From contig JAKUTI010000092.1 in the NCBI GenBank assembly GCA_022448765.1, positions 1 through 9,745 of the forward strand: a stretch of 9,745 bases of DNA. The letters run 5' to 3'. This document shows, piece by piece, positions 1 through 6,285 of the stretch. Origin of the DNA: Pseudomonadales bacterium (GTDB lineage Bacteria; Pseudomonadota; Gammaproteobacteria; Pseudomonadales; Azotimanducaceae). Position numbers and translations under genes: made by a program. The notes beneath the pieces are model-generated. The model ran no database searches and was not told the DNA's origin. It worked only from the letters and a program-made list of their open reading frames with translations. Numbering within the stretch: the first letter of the stretch is position 1; the number at the start of each line of letters is the position of its first letter.

Positions 1-545
1 GGTGCGAATTCTATGGGAAACCCATCAAACATTTCCAAGTCAGCCTCCCCTTCTATTCCAACGACGAAGACAGGGCGGCCAACTGCGCTACACGCATGGA
101 CCAGCTTACCGGGAAGCGGACCTCCACCCGGAATGATTCCAAGCTTCCCTTCTGGCGTAGCAAATTGAGAGTTAGGAGTGGCGATCCTGAGGTCACAGCC
201 AAGCGCAACTTCAAGCCCTCCTCCCATGCAAATTCCATCAATCGCCGCAATAGCTGGCTTCGGCATCCGCTCTAATTGATCCGCGAGCCCTTGGACGATC
301 GGCTCGAGCGCCTTGCTAAAGTCGCGATCAACCACTTCACCAAGATCAGACCCAGATGCGAAAGCGCGTCCCCCAGTGCCGGTGATCGTCAGTACACGCA
401 CGGATTCATCTTGTTCGGCCTCGCGCACGGCAGATTGCAATTCGTCCAACGTCGCGAGCGAGATTGCGTTGTGCTTCTCGGGTCGATTGATCGTCGCTAG
501 CGCCATCGGACCATCAACTTCGTAGAGTATGTTGTCGTACGCCAT
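1..545 (-). CDS. Enoyl-CoA hydratase/isomerase N-terminal half joined in frame to an LpxI-like N-terminus (partial)
   Basis: The frame opens at an ATG at 545 and stays open to the window edge (181 codons). Residues 1-132 are a crotonase fold: an N-terminal strand with NRPEKHNAI at 20-28, first oxyanion-hole segment AFASGSDL at 61-68, and second segment MGGGLEVALGCDLRIA at 107-122. By alignment from memory with rat mitochondrial enoyl-CoA hydratase, both catalytic glutamates are present: E112 (GGGLE) and E132 (PE, 20 residues later). The family would then read LGIIPGGGGTQRLPR. Here it becomes KLGIIPGGGPLPGKL, followed by GRPVFVVGIEGEAD at 156-169. That is the pattern of the N-terminal domain of LpxI, the UDP-2,3-diacylglucosamine pyrophosphatase of lipid A synthesis. 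The C-terminal crotonase helices are therefore missing. As it stands I would not expect normal hydratase activity. The LpxI half continues outside the window. The Shine-Dalgarno sequence is weak (GGA about 8 bases before the ATG). Confidence 0.8.
   Translation of the reverse strand, partial: MAYDNILYEVDGPMALATINRPEKHNAISLATLDELQSAVREAEQDESVRVLTITGTGGRAFASGSDLGEVVDRDFSKALEPIVQGLADQLERMPKPAIAAIDGICMGGGLEVALGCDLRIATPNSQFATPEGKLGIIPGGGPLPGKLVHACSAVGRPVFVVGIEGEADLEMFDGFPIEFA
120..149 (-). other. Junction between crotonase-like and LpxI-like coding sequence
   Basis: These 30 bases encode residues 133-142, GKLGIIPGGG. This short stretch fits both parents: crotonases have KLGIIPGGGG after the catalytic PE, and LpxI starts with KLGIIAGGG followed by LP. 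The reading frame is kept across it. A recombination or an assembly join at shared sequence would fall here. The family assignments come from motif memory, not from a search. Confidence 0.6.
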
Positions 546-605
546 TCGTGTTCCGAATCGTCGTTTCTTTAGTATCGTGCCCCTGAGACCTCGAAAACCG
601 CTGGG

Positions 606-627
606 TCGAAGATCATTGGGTCTTCGA
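606..627. repeat. Small inverted repeat between envZ and the crotonase-type gene
   Basis: TCGAAGA (606-612) and TCTTCGA (621-627) form a perfect 7-bp stem with an 8-base loop. It lies 34 bases after the envZ stop and upstream of the next minus-strand gene. No T-run follows on the minus strand, so it is at best a weak terminator or leader hairpin. Confidence 0.35.
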
Positions 628-660
628 GTCAATTGTACCAGCAAGCGCTCTACGACCTTC

Positions 661-1944
661 CTACACCGCAGGCACCGTCAAACGCGCATCCGTTCCGCCC
701 CCATCACTTTCGGATAGTTCGATTCGCCACCCATGCGCTTGACAAAGCTGATCGACAATCGCAAGACCCAACCCACTTCCACCAGTATGACGGCTTCGTG
801 AACCTTCAATGCGATAAAACGGTTGGAACACCTTGTCTCGATCTTGCGCCGGAATTCCCGGACCATTATCGATTATATGGATATCGATATTCTCCCGAAC
901 GTCGACTCGAACTTCAGCTGTTCCTCCATGCTGCAGCGCATTGACGAGAAGATTGTTGAACACCCGCTCAAGAGCTCCAAGCGCCGTATTGACGATCACT
1001 TCGTCATCACCTTCCCATGTTAACGGGATTGTCTTGTCCACGGTATTTACCACCGCCCCGAGAAACTCTCGTAGCTCGATTTCGACGCTCGCTTCCTGGG
1101 TACCTTTCGCAAACCTAAGTGCATCCTCGATAAGTTCATCCATCGCGCCAAGATTGCGGTCAAGCCGGTCAACCAATTCTTGATCCACGCCATCCGGTAG
1201 TAGCTCAAGAGCAAAACGCATTCGGGCGAGCGGCGTTCTTAAATCATGCGACACGCCCGCCAACAACGTAGTTCGGTTCGCCATAAGAGACATGATCTCG
1301 TGGGCCATATTGTTGAAACTGGCGGCCAACGAAACCAGTTCTCTGGGCCCTTCTTCAGGCAGTGGAACAAACCCAGTCGCTCCGCGGAACGACTGCGCCG
1401 CTTTCGCCGCACGATTGAGAGGATCTGCCACCCATCGAACCATCAAGAATGAAGTCGCAAAAACGACGATCGTACCGGCGACAAGAATCAGTAACGCAAC
1501 GTAACCCGGTTGAACATTCCCACGTTGCGAAGCGAAACCAATCTGCAGTGCCAATCCACTCTCCGTCGGCACATTCACCCACAACAGATCATCTCCCTCC
1601 ATCAAGACCACGGGCTCGCCAACTCGTTCCCCAATCGCCTCTATAAGTATTTCGTGGTATTCGTTGCCTGGGAGTACCGCTGGTAGATCACGGTTCTCAC
1701 CACTGATCGTGACGTCGTGATTAATCAGAAGTTCCAATTCAAAATGAGGACGCCTATCCGGCAGAAGTTCAACCCACGTTTGAGCCGAAAGAACGAGAAG
1801 ACCAGCTTCATCATTCGCCGCGCGTTTCGTAATGGGCGTTGTGACAAACGTGTCTAACGCAACCACCGCAATGATCGCGATCGCAATCGCCGAAAGTCCG
1901 AGAACGCTATTGGTTCGCGCGCGAAGGGAGCCCGCCCGAGCCAT
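661..1944 (-). CDS. envZ: EnvZ-type sensor histidine kinase
   Basis: Inner-membrane sensor kinase of 427 residues that should phosphorylate and dephosphorylate the OmpR encoded just upstream. Domains in order: TM1 at about 14-30, a periplasmic region of about 115 residues (31-147), TM2 at about 148-170, HAMP linker at about 170-222, dimerisation/phosphoacceptor helix with AGVSHDLRTPLARMRF (phospho-His H233), and HATPase with N box NNLLVNALQHG (330-340), G1 DNGPGI (359-364) and G2 GGSGLGLAI (388-396). The H-box is almost the same as that of E. coli EnvZ (known family feature). All catalytic motifs are intact. The ATG at 1944-1942 shares one base with the ompR stop (TAATG), so translation is probably coupled. 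The periplasmic part is not obviously like a ligand-binding fold I recognise. The signal sensed is unknown. Confidence 0.93.
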   Translation of the reverse strand: MARAGSLRARTNSVLGLSAIAIAIIAVVALDTFVTTPITKRAANDEAGLLVLSAQTWVELLPDRRPHFELELLINHDVTISGENRDLPAVLPGNEYHEILIEAIGERVGEPVVLMEGDDLLWVNVPTESGLALQIGFASQRGNVQPGYVALLILVAGTIVVFATSFLMVRWVADPLNRAAKAAQSFRGATGFVPLPEEGPRELVSLAASFNNMAHEIMSLMANRTTLLAGVSHDLRTPLARMRFALELLPDGVDQELVDRLDRNLGAMDELIEDALRFAKGTQEASVEIELREFLGAVVNTVDKTIPLTWEGDDEVIVNTALGALERVFNNLLVNALQHGGTAEVRVDVRENIDIHIIDNGPGIPAQDRDKVFQPFYRIEGSRSRHTGGSGLGLAIVDQLCQAHGWRIELSESDGGGTDARLTVPAV

Positions 1945-2639
1945 TAACTTGCATCAGGGCAGAACATATAGCCTTTGCCCCAGATAGTCCGTATGTAGAC
2001 AGGCGCAGAGGGGTCAGCTTCAATCTTACTTCTAAGCCGCGTGATGCGTACATCAATACTCCGATCGAACGGAGAACGTTCCGCACCCGTCAAGAGGTCA
2101 AGGATTTTGTCTCGGTCCATAACGCTATTCGGGTAATCCACGAAAATACCCAGAAGGTCAAACTCTCCGGAAGTCAGCTCGATGTTGCGACCCTCGCAGG
2201 TCAGACGACGGGCTTTACGATCGAGCACAAACTCCCCGAACTCAACTGTTTCCATCATCCCAGGTGACCCCGAACTACGTCGCATCACCGCTCGGATCCG
2301 AGCCAGAAGCTCACGAGGATTGAATGGTTTTCCCAGGTAATCGTCTGCGCCAATCTCAAGGCCCACGATCCGGTCCACATCTTGGCCCTGCGCTGAAATC
2401 ATAATGATCGGCATGCCTTCGTTCGTCTTGAGTCGTTTTGCAATCGAAAGACCATCTTCACCCGGGAGCATCAGATCGAGGAGTACAAGATCGATTCGAT
2501 GGCGTTGGAGCACCTCGTCCATTTCTCGACCATTTTCTGCCGTTCTGACGTCAAATCCCTGCTTTTCCAGGTATGCGCCAATCAGCTCACGTAATTCGGG
2601 ATCGTCATCCACAAGTAGTAGCTTTGAGGCTTCAGTCAC
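1944..2639 (-). CDS. ompR: OmpR-family response regulator
   Basis: DNA-binding response regulator of 231 residues, the partner of the downstream kinase. The receiver domain (about 6-120) has acidic pocket D12/D13, phosphoacceptor D55 in LLDLMLPGEDG, switch residue S82 and conserved K104 in GKPFNPREL. The stretch VDRIVGLEIGADDY matches E. coli OmpR very closely, and D55 even has the same number. The C-terminal winged-helix domain (about 130-231) ends in RTIWGKGYMFCPDAS, the usual wing signature. The start is GTG at 2639-2637, supported by AAGG at 2649-2652, 9 bases upstream. E. coli OmpR controls porins and osmotic responses. No porin gene is present here, so the targets in this organism are not shown by the window. 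Confidence 0.95.
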   Translation of the reverse strand: MTEASKLLLVDDDPELRELIGAYLEKQGFDVRTAENGREMDEVLQRHRIDLVLLDLMLPGEDGLSIAKRLKTNEGMPIIMISAQGQDVDRIVGLEIGADDYLGKPFNPRELLARIRAVMRRSSGSPGMMETVEFGEFVLDRKARRLTCEGRNIELTSGEFDLLGIFVDYPNSVMDRDKILDLLTGAERSPFDRSIDVRITRLRSKIEADPSAPVYIRTIWGKGYMFCPDAS

Positions 2640-2701
2640 CGAACAACACCTTAGCTAGACGATAAACAATCGCGAGGGTGCTATCGCGTCCCAAAGAAGT
2701 G

Positions 2702-2730
2702 TGGATAGGGAGTTCGGTCTTGATTGTCGA
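2702..2730 (-). promoter_or_regulatory. ompR: Possible sigma70-type promoter for ompR-envZ
   Basis: On the minus strand, TCGACA (2725-2730, 5/6 to the -35 consensus) and TATCCA (2702-2707, only 3/6 to the -10 consensus) are 17 bases apart. They lie about 65-90 bases before the ompR GTG. The -10 element is poor, so this is only a candidate. Confidence 0.25.
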
Positions 2731-2761
2731 ATTAGATGGCGTTCGCATCCGAATATCTAAT
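2731..2761. repeat. Inverted repeat at the end of the small exported-protein gene
   Basis: ATTAGAT (2731-2737) and ATCTAAT (2755-2761) are perfect 7-bp complements with a 17-base loop. Inside the loop a TTCG/CGAA pair could add a second short stem. The repeat spans the stop codon at 2757-2759 and precedes the possible ompR promoter. It could weaken read-through into ompR, but no T-run follows. Confidence 0.35.
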
Positions 2762-3218
2762 GCGTTTGACCTTCGATCAAGACGGTTTTTGGAGCTTTCT
2801 TTGTCTCCGAATCGGATACTGCGGAATCGACGCCCCGCCCACCGCGACCGTATTCGCCCTTCCGAATTATTCGAATGGTTTCTAACCGCGTCATGCTAGC
2901 GCTAGCACTTTGAATGATTCTTCCGAAATTTGCCTCGACTTTGGGTTTCAACCCAGTCTCCGTCATGCGTCTTCGCATCTCCGTAATCAATCCACGACGC
3001 TGAGCAGCATTTAGCGTTTTGATCTGCCCTGCAATTTGGGTTAATTCCGCGTCAGTGTGTTCGGCAAACGACCTTATCGCACTGGCAGTCGCTTCAGTGG
3101 AGTCTTGGCTTAGAGGTGCAGTCGAGGGCGTCTTGGCTCCAGAAAACCACGCAAACGACAGGACTACTGCAACGCCTACAAAACGTCGCAAGAAAATCGA
3201 TTTAACGATTCTACCCAC
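2757..3218 (-). CDS. Small predicted exported protein, unknown function
   Basis: I do not recognise this protein. From GTG at 3218 it is 153 residues. The first 30 or so have a basic start (GRIVKSIFLRR), a hydrophobic core (FVGVAVVLSFAWFSGA) and then a polar, Ser/Thr-rich stretch, which is the pattern of a Sec signal peptide. The middle (about 45-95) is predicted helical and charged, with AAQRRGLITEMRRRMTETG, and the C-terminal 50 residues are basic and Gly-rich with low complexity. GAGAGG lies 9 bases before the GTG. A TTG at 3248 would add 10 residues before the basic region and seems less likely. It lies between the thiolase terminator hairpin and ompR, so it could be co-transcribed with the two-component system, but no functional link can be shown. 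That it is a real gene is inferred from the signal peptide and the tiled minus-strand layout. Confidence 0.55.
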   Translation of the reverse strand: MGRIVKSIFLRRFVGVAVVLSFAWFSGAKTPSTAPLSQDSTEATASAIRSFAEHTDAELTQIAGQIKTLNAAQRRGLITEMRRRMTETGLKPKVEANFGRIIQSASASMTRLETIRIIRKGEYGRGGRGVDSAVSDSETKKAPKTVLIEGQTH

Positions 3219-3279
3219 GGTCCTCGACCTCTCCAACACGCCGCACAACTCGGCACGATTTCCAAGGATGTCATGGCAA

Positions 3280-3328
3280 AGTGAACGTACGGCAGTCCTT
3301 TTAGCACTAGACCGCCGTACGTTTCACT
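3280..3328 (-). terminator. Long hairpin just after the thiolase stop
   Basis: AGTGAACGTACGGC (3280-3293) pairs with GCCGTACGTTTCACT (3314-3328), with one extra base bulged in the right arm. AGTC (3294-3297) and GACC (3310-3313) extend the stem by four more pairs, one of them a G-T wobble. The loop is 12 bases. On the minus strand the hairpin begins 2 bases after the thiolase TGA and is followed by only TTTG. It is therefore a strong stem with a weak U-tract: probably a terminator or 3'-end stabiliser for the thiolase mRNA. Confidence 0.6.
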
Positions 3329-3330
3329 GA

Positions 3331-4515
3331 TCAAGCTCGCTCAAATAAGCCTGCAGCTCCCTGGCCACCACCAATGCACATCGTTACAACGCCGTAACGC
3401 TGTTCCCGCCGTTGCAATTCTCGAAGCACCGCGCCCGTGCAACGTGATCCGGTCATACCGAACGGATGTCCAATGCTAATGCTGCCGCCATTCACGTTGT
3501 ACTTCTCGTTGTCGATATCGAGTTGATCGCGACAATAGACACACTGCGACGCAAATGCTTCGTTGAGCTCCCACACATCAATATCGTCTTGCTTAAGACC
3601 CGCATTTTGCAATAGGCGAGGAATCGCAAACACCGGACCAATACCCATTTCATCTGGCTCGCACGCGGCAACCGTGAAGCCCCGATAAATACCGATTGGC
3701 TCTATTCCTAATTGAGCCGCACGATCCGAGCTCATGAGCATGGTCATGGATGCCCCATCGGAAAGTTGCGATGCGTTACCTGCGGTGACCGTCCCATCTT
3801 CTTCAAACGCTGGTGCTAAACCGCTCAAACCATCAAGTGTGGTCTGCGGACGATTACACTCATCCTTATCAACGGAGACTTCAACGTGGCTTTCCTCGCC
3901 CGTTTCCTTGTCAACCTTCAGCATCGTCGCGTTCATCGGAACGATTTCGTCGGCAATCCAGCCTTGTTCCACGGCATTGGCATAACGTTGCTGACTCTGC
4001 AGCGCGTACACGTCCTGCATTTCCCGGGTTACCTGATATCGACGAGCCACTACCTCAGCGGTGTTTCCCATGGCCATAAAGACTTCGGGTTTCTCTTCAA
4101 TTAAGCGTTTATTCTGTTCCGCTTTACCCGTCGTCTGGCGGGTTCTCATCGAGATTGAATCCACTCCGCCCGCTATCGCAACGTGCGTTTGACCAGAGGC
4201 TATTTGATTCGCAGCAATGGCGATGGACTGTAGCCCTGACGAGCAGAATCGATTGATCGTCATACCTGCCGTTGTGATCGGCAATTTTGAAAGCACCACG
4301 GCAAGCCGCGCCAAATTACCGTCTTGTTCACCAGCATGACTCGCGGCTCCAACAACCACATCTTCAACTTCCTCAGCTGAAACACCTGGGTTTCTTTCAA
4401 GAAGCGCATCGATGCAGTGTGCGAGCATGTCATCGGAACGCGTTAGGTTGAAACTGCCGCGGAAGGACTTTGCAAGTCCCGTGCGGACACTGTCTACCAC
4501 TACGACGTCAGTCAT
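3331..4515 (-). CDS. Thiolase (acetyl-CoA C-acyltransferase/acetyltransferase)
   Basis: A complete 394-residue thiolase, the usual length for the family. It should exchange an acyl group between CoA and 3-ketoacyl-CoA, either as the last step of beta-oxidation or as acetoacetyl-CoA formation. The nucleophile is C91 in NRFCSSGLQ. The other catalytic elements are NEAFA at 318-322, H350 in SIGHPFGMTGSR, and C380 in the C-terminal CIGGGQGAAGLFE. All are intact, so it is expected to be an active soluble tetramer. The SCP2-type sterol thiolases lack this exact set, so they are unlikely. Degradative and biosynthetic types cannot be told apart from sequence alone. No 3-hydroxyacyl-CoA dehydrogenase/hydratase partner (FadB type) sits next to it, which is unlike the usual fadBA order. 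The start is the ATG at 4515, with a purine-rich GGGGGAA upstream. The gene diverges from the SMP-30-type gene. Confidence 0.93.
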   Translation of the reverse strand: MTDVVVVDSVRTGLAKSFRGSFNLTRSDDMLAHCIDALLERNPGVSAEEVEDVVVGAASHAGEQDGNLARLAVVLSKLPITTAGMTINRFCSSGLQSIAIAANQIASGQTHVAIAGGVDSISMRTRQTTGKAEQNKRLIEEKPEVFMAMGNTAEVVARRYQVTREMQDVYALQSQQRYANAVEQGWIADEIVPMNATMLKVDKETGEESHVEVSVDKDECNRPQTTLDGLSGLAPAFEEDGTVTAGNASQLSDGASMTMLMSSDRAAQLGIEPIGIYRGFTVAACEPDEMGIGPVFAIPRLLQNAGLKQDDIDVWELNEAFASQCVYCRDQLDIDNEKYNVNGGSISIGHPFGMTGSRCTGAVLRELQRREQRYGVVTMCIGGGQGAAGLFERA

Positions 4516-4723
4516 TTTTATATTTCCCCCATAGGTCCAATTAACGTCAGCCTGAATTATTCAAACCGAAAACCGATTGAGTGTAGCATGCTGTTACTGC
4601 CTTCGCGCTCTCACCCGTCAAATCGCTTGTTAACCCCTATTTAAAAGGGCTGTAGCCGATCGTTGCGTAGAATCTTGTCTCAGTTGCGCGGTATGATTCC
4701 TCCCCAAAGGGTCAAGGCATCGC
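4516..4723. promoter_or_regulatory. Divergent intergenic region between thiolase and SMP-30-type gene
   Basis: This 208-bp stretch has no convincing ORF and must hold both promoters. On the thiolase side, minus-strand TGCTACACT (4580-4588) looks like an extended -10 element, with no good -35. Just downstream is the near-perfect palindrome TGAATTATTCA (4553-4563), a possible operator. On the SMP-30 side, TATGAT (4692-4697) could be a -10 element, also without a clear -35. AAGG at 4714-4717 is a well-placed Shine-Dalgarno for the ATG at 4724. Confidence 0.4.
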
Positions 4724-5506
4724 ATGGCAACCCACGTTCTTGCAGACAACCTTTGTTTTGGAGAGGGACCTCGCTGGCATGACGGTCGCTTGTACTTTTC
4801 CGACATGCACGACCACCAAGTAAAAACCGTCGGGGAGAACGGGCAGGTCAGCACGGTGGTCGAAGTAGAAAAACGACCATCTGGACTTGGTTGGTCGCCA
4901 AACGGCGACTTACTGATCGTTTCGATGCTCGACCGTCGAATCTTAAGGTTTGACGGATCCGACTTGTCTGAACACGCAGATCTATCTGAATTCGCGCCTT
5001 TCGAATGCAACGATATGGTCGTCGACGCCCACGGGCGAGCATACGTAGGTCACTTCGGTTTCGACCTTAATGGTAAAGCAAGTTTCGAGCACGCGTCCCT
5101 AATCGCCGTCGAACATGACGGCAAATCGCGTATCGTCGCGGACCATTTATCCTTTCCCAACGGGACCGTCATCACCCCTGATGGCAAGACTCTTGTTGTT
5201 GCCGAAACGTTCGGACGACGCCTCACTGCCTTTGATATCGCTGATAATGGAGACCTTGAGAATCGGCGCTCATGGGCAGAGCTACCCCAAGGCACCGCGC
5301 CAGACGGCATCTGCCTGGACGCCGAAGGCGCAATTTGGGTCGCCTCGCCCCCCACAAACGAGTGCCTGCGACTTGCCGAGGGTGGGGAGATCCTTGAAAG
5401 TGTACAGGTCGATCAAGGCGCGTACGCGTGCATGATCGGTGGCGTGGATACACCGCTACTTTTTGTTCTGACCTCGCCATCATCCTCAGCTCACGAATGC
5501 CGTTAG
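4724..5506 (+). CDS. SMP-30/gluconolactonase/LRE-type beta-propeller hydrolase, cut short by an in-frame TAG
   Basis: Soluble six-bladed propeller enzyme of the SMP-30 family, which hydrolyses sugar lactones in a metal-dependent way. The 260 residues carry the expected metal and substrate positions: E14 in GEGPRWHDGRLYFSD, N96 in ECNDMVVD, N146 in LSFPNGTVITPDGKTLVVAET and D194 in TAPDGICLDAEG. The repeated DG.LYFSD, DAHGRAYVG and DAEGAIWVA motifs mark the blades. The protein stops at TAG (5504-5506) after LFVLTSPSSSAHECR. Family members usually go on for about 20 more residues to a VPGAG end, and that continuation is present after the TAG. The active-site residues are kept, but the last strand closing the propeller would be lost. 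It may be a recent nonsense allele, a read-through gene or a sequencing error. The start is well supported by AAGG six bases upstream of the ATG. The exact lactone is unknown. Confidence 0.88.
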   Translation: MATHVLADNLCFGEGPRWHDGRLYFSDMHDHQVKTVGENGQVSTVVEVEKRPSGLGWSPNGDLLIVSMLDRRILRFDGSDLSEHADLSEFAPFECNDMVVDAHGRAYVGHFGFDLNGKASFEHASLIAVEHDGKSRIVADHLSFPNGTVITPDGKTLVVAETFGRRLTAFDIADNGDLENRRSWAELPQGTAPDGICLDAEGAIWVASPPTNECLRLAEGGEILESVQVDQGAYACMIGGVDTPLLFVLTSPSSSAHECR

Positions 5507-5566
5507 CTTCGCGGTGCGCAGATTGAAACAGCGCATATTCTTGTGCCAGGAGCCGGTTACCCCTAA
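5504..5566 (+). other. Continuation of the SMP-30 frame past the TAG
   Basis: After the TAG (5504-5506) the same frame reads LRGAQIETAHILVPGAGYP and ends at TAA (5564-5566). RGAQIE followed by VPGAG is how SMP-30 family proteins end (recalled family pattern). With it the protein would be 280 residues, within the family's usual 280-300. No start codon or separate gene is suggested by this piece. Confidence 0.75.
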
Positions 5567-5634
5567 CGTTCAACAACATTGGCCAGCAGCGACTCGCGCA
5601 CGTAAACTCTGGCGGTTTGATTTCAGGACCGTTC

Positions 5635-6285
5635 ATGAAACTCGTTAAAAAGACGGACGAATACAGTGTTTACCTGAAACGTTCTGGACGTTACGGCGTC
5701 AAAAATACCGATGGCAAATGGATTAATGGCGTCTCTAAAGTTCGGGTTCTTTTAGCCGAAGACCTTGTAAAAACAGCCCTTCCACCCGAGCCAGAAGTCG
5801 TTCCTGACAAACCGGTCGACGACACTGTGGACGCCACGCCACCCGATCCTGCAGCCATAGAAGACGATGGCTCCAAGAACAACGACCCGGATGCCGAAGA
5901 TTCCGAAACGGATGAGCCCGAGGCAGAAGAGCTTGCCAACCAGGAATCGGAAACGTCTGCCGAGGCCGAAGGAGACTCTGAGACTGAGGAACCCCCGCCA
6001 CCCGACCAAGCAGCTACCGAAGACGACGGCCCCAAGAACAACGACGCGGATGCTGACGATTCCGCAACGGATGAGCCGGAAACAGACGAACCTGGCAAGC
6101 AAAAAGAAGCGTCTAGCGAGGTCGAAGAAGAGGACTCTGAGACTGAGGAAACCACCAGCCTCGGCGACGCGGAGGATGTTGAATCATCTGCTGCTTCCGA
6201 TACATCGGATGACGCCGCCGATACCGACACCATCGATGAAGAAGAACCCGAAGCGGTTGAGGATCCAGAGGCTAAAGAACCGTAA
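5635..6285 (+). CDS. Small conserved-looking domain with a long acidic repeat tail
   Basis: Unknown function. The 216-residue protein starts at the ATG at 5635, chosen because AGGA lies 6 bases upstream. A TTG at 5617 would add six residues and has no such site. Residues 1-50 form a compact basic domain (YLKRSGRYGV, DGKWINGVSK, VRVLLAEDLVK). I recall short proteins of this type in gammaproteobacteria but cannot name the family. Residues 51-216 are almost wholly Asp, Glu, Pro, Ser, Thr and Ala and should be disordered and very negative. The tail holds a 53-residue tandem duplication (70-122 and 123-175). There is no signal peptide or membrane segment, so it is probably cytoplasmic. Its end overlaps the start of the cytochrome gene by 50 bp in another frame. 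That suggests co-expression but not a shared job. Confidence 0.7.
   Translation: MKLVKKTDEYSVYLKRSGRYGVKNTDGKWINGVSKVRVLLAEDLVKTALPPEPEVVPDKPVDDTVDATPPDPAAIEDDGSKNNDPDAEDSETDEPEAEELANQESETSAEAEGDSETEEPPPPDQAATEDDGPKNNDADADDSATDEPETDEPGKQKEASSEVEEEDSETEETTSLGDAEDVESSAASDTSDDAADTDTIDEEEPEAVEDPEAKEP
5842..6159 (+). repeat. Two tandem 159-bp coding repeats in the acidic tail
   Basis: Copy 1 is 5842-6000 and copy 2 is 6001-6159. The best-kept parts are GAAGACGA.GGC.CCAAGAACAACGAC near the start and an identical 18-base GACTCTGAGACTGAGGAA at 5974-5991 and 6133-6150, exactly 159 bases apart. The middle has diverged. The unit is 53 codons, so the frame is kept. It is an in-frame duplication that lengthened the disordered tail. 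Confidence 0.8.

Noticed and set aside
53..250. A short minus-strand frame beginning MRRLMEFAWEEG
   Set aside because: It is another frame of the crotonase/LpxI sequence; the true frame carries both family motifs.
661..2639. Reading the two-component pair as proof of porin regulation here
   Set aside because: The proteins are clearly OmpR/EnvZ type, but no porin or other target gene is in the window.
2660..2690. CGCGA/TCGCG repeat near the ompR start
   Set aside because: The arms are only five bases and CGCG is itself symmetric, so it is expected by chance.
5223..5636. A 137-codon minus-strand frame over the SMP-30 gene
   Set aside because: It lies opposite a well-supported gene with conserved metal ligands and has an Arg-rich composition typical of a shadow frame.
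5867..6235. An upstream open extension of the cytochrome frame, rich in Arg, Lys, Pro and Thr
   Set aside because: It is the shifted-frame image of the Glu/Asp-rich repeats of the acidic gene. It would place about 120 basic residues before a clear lipoprotein signal peptide, so the start at 6236 is preferred.
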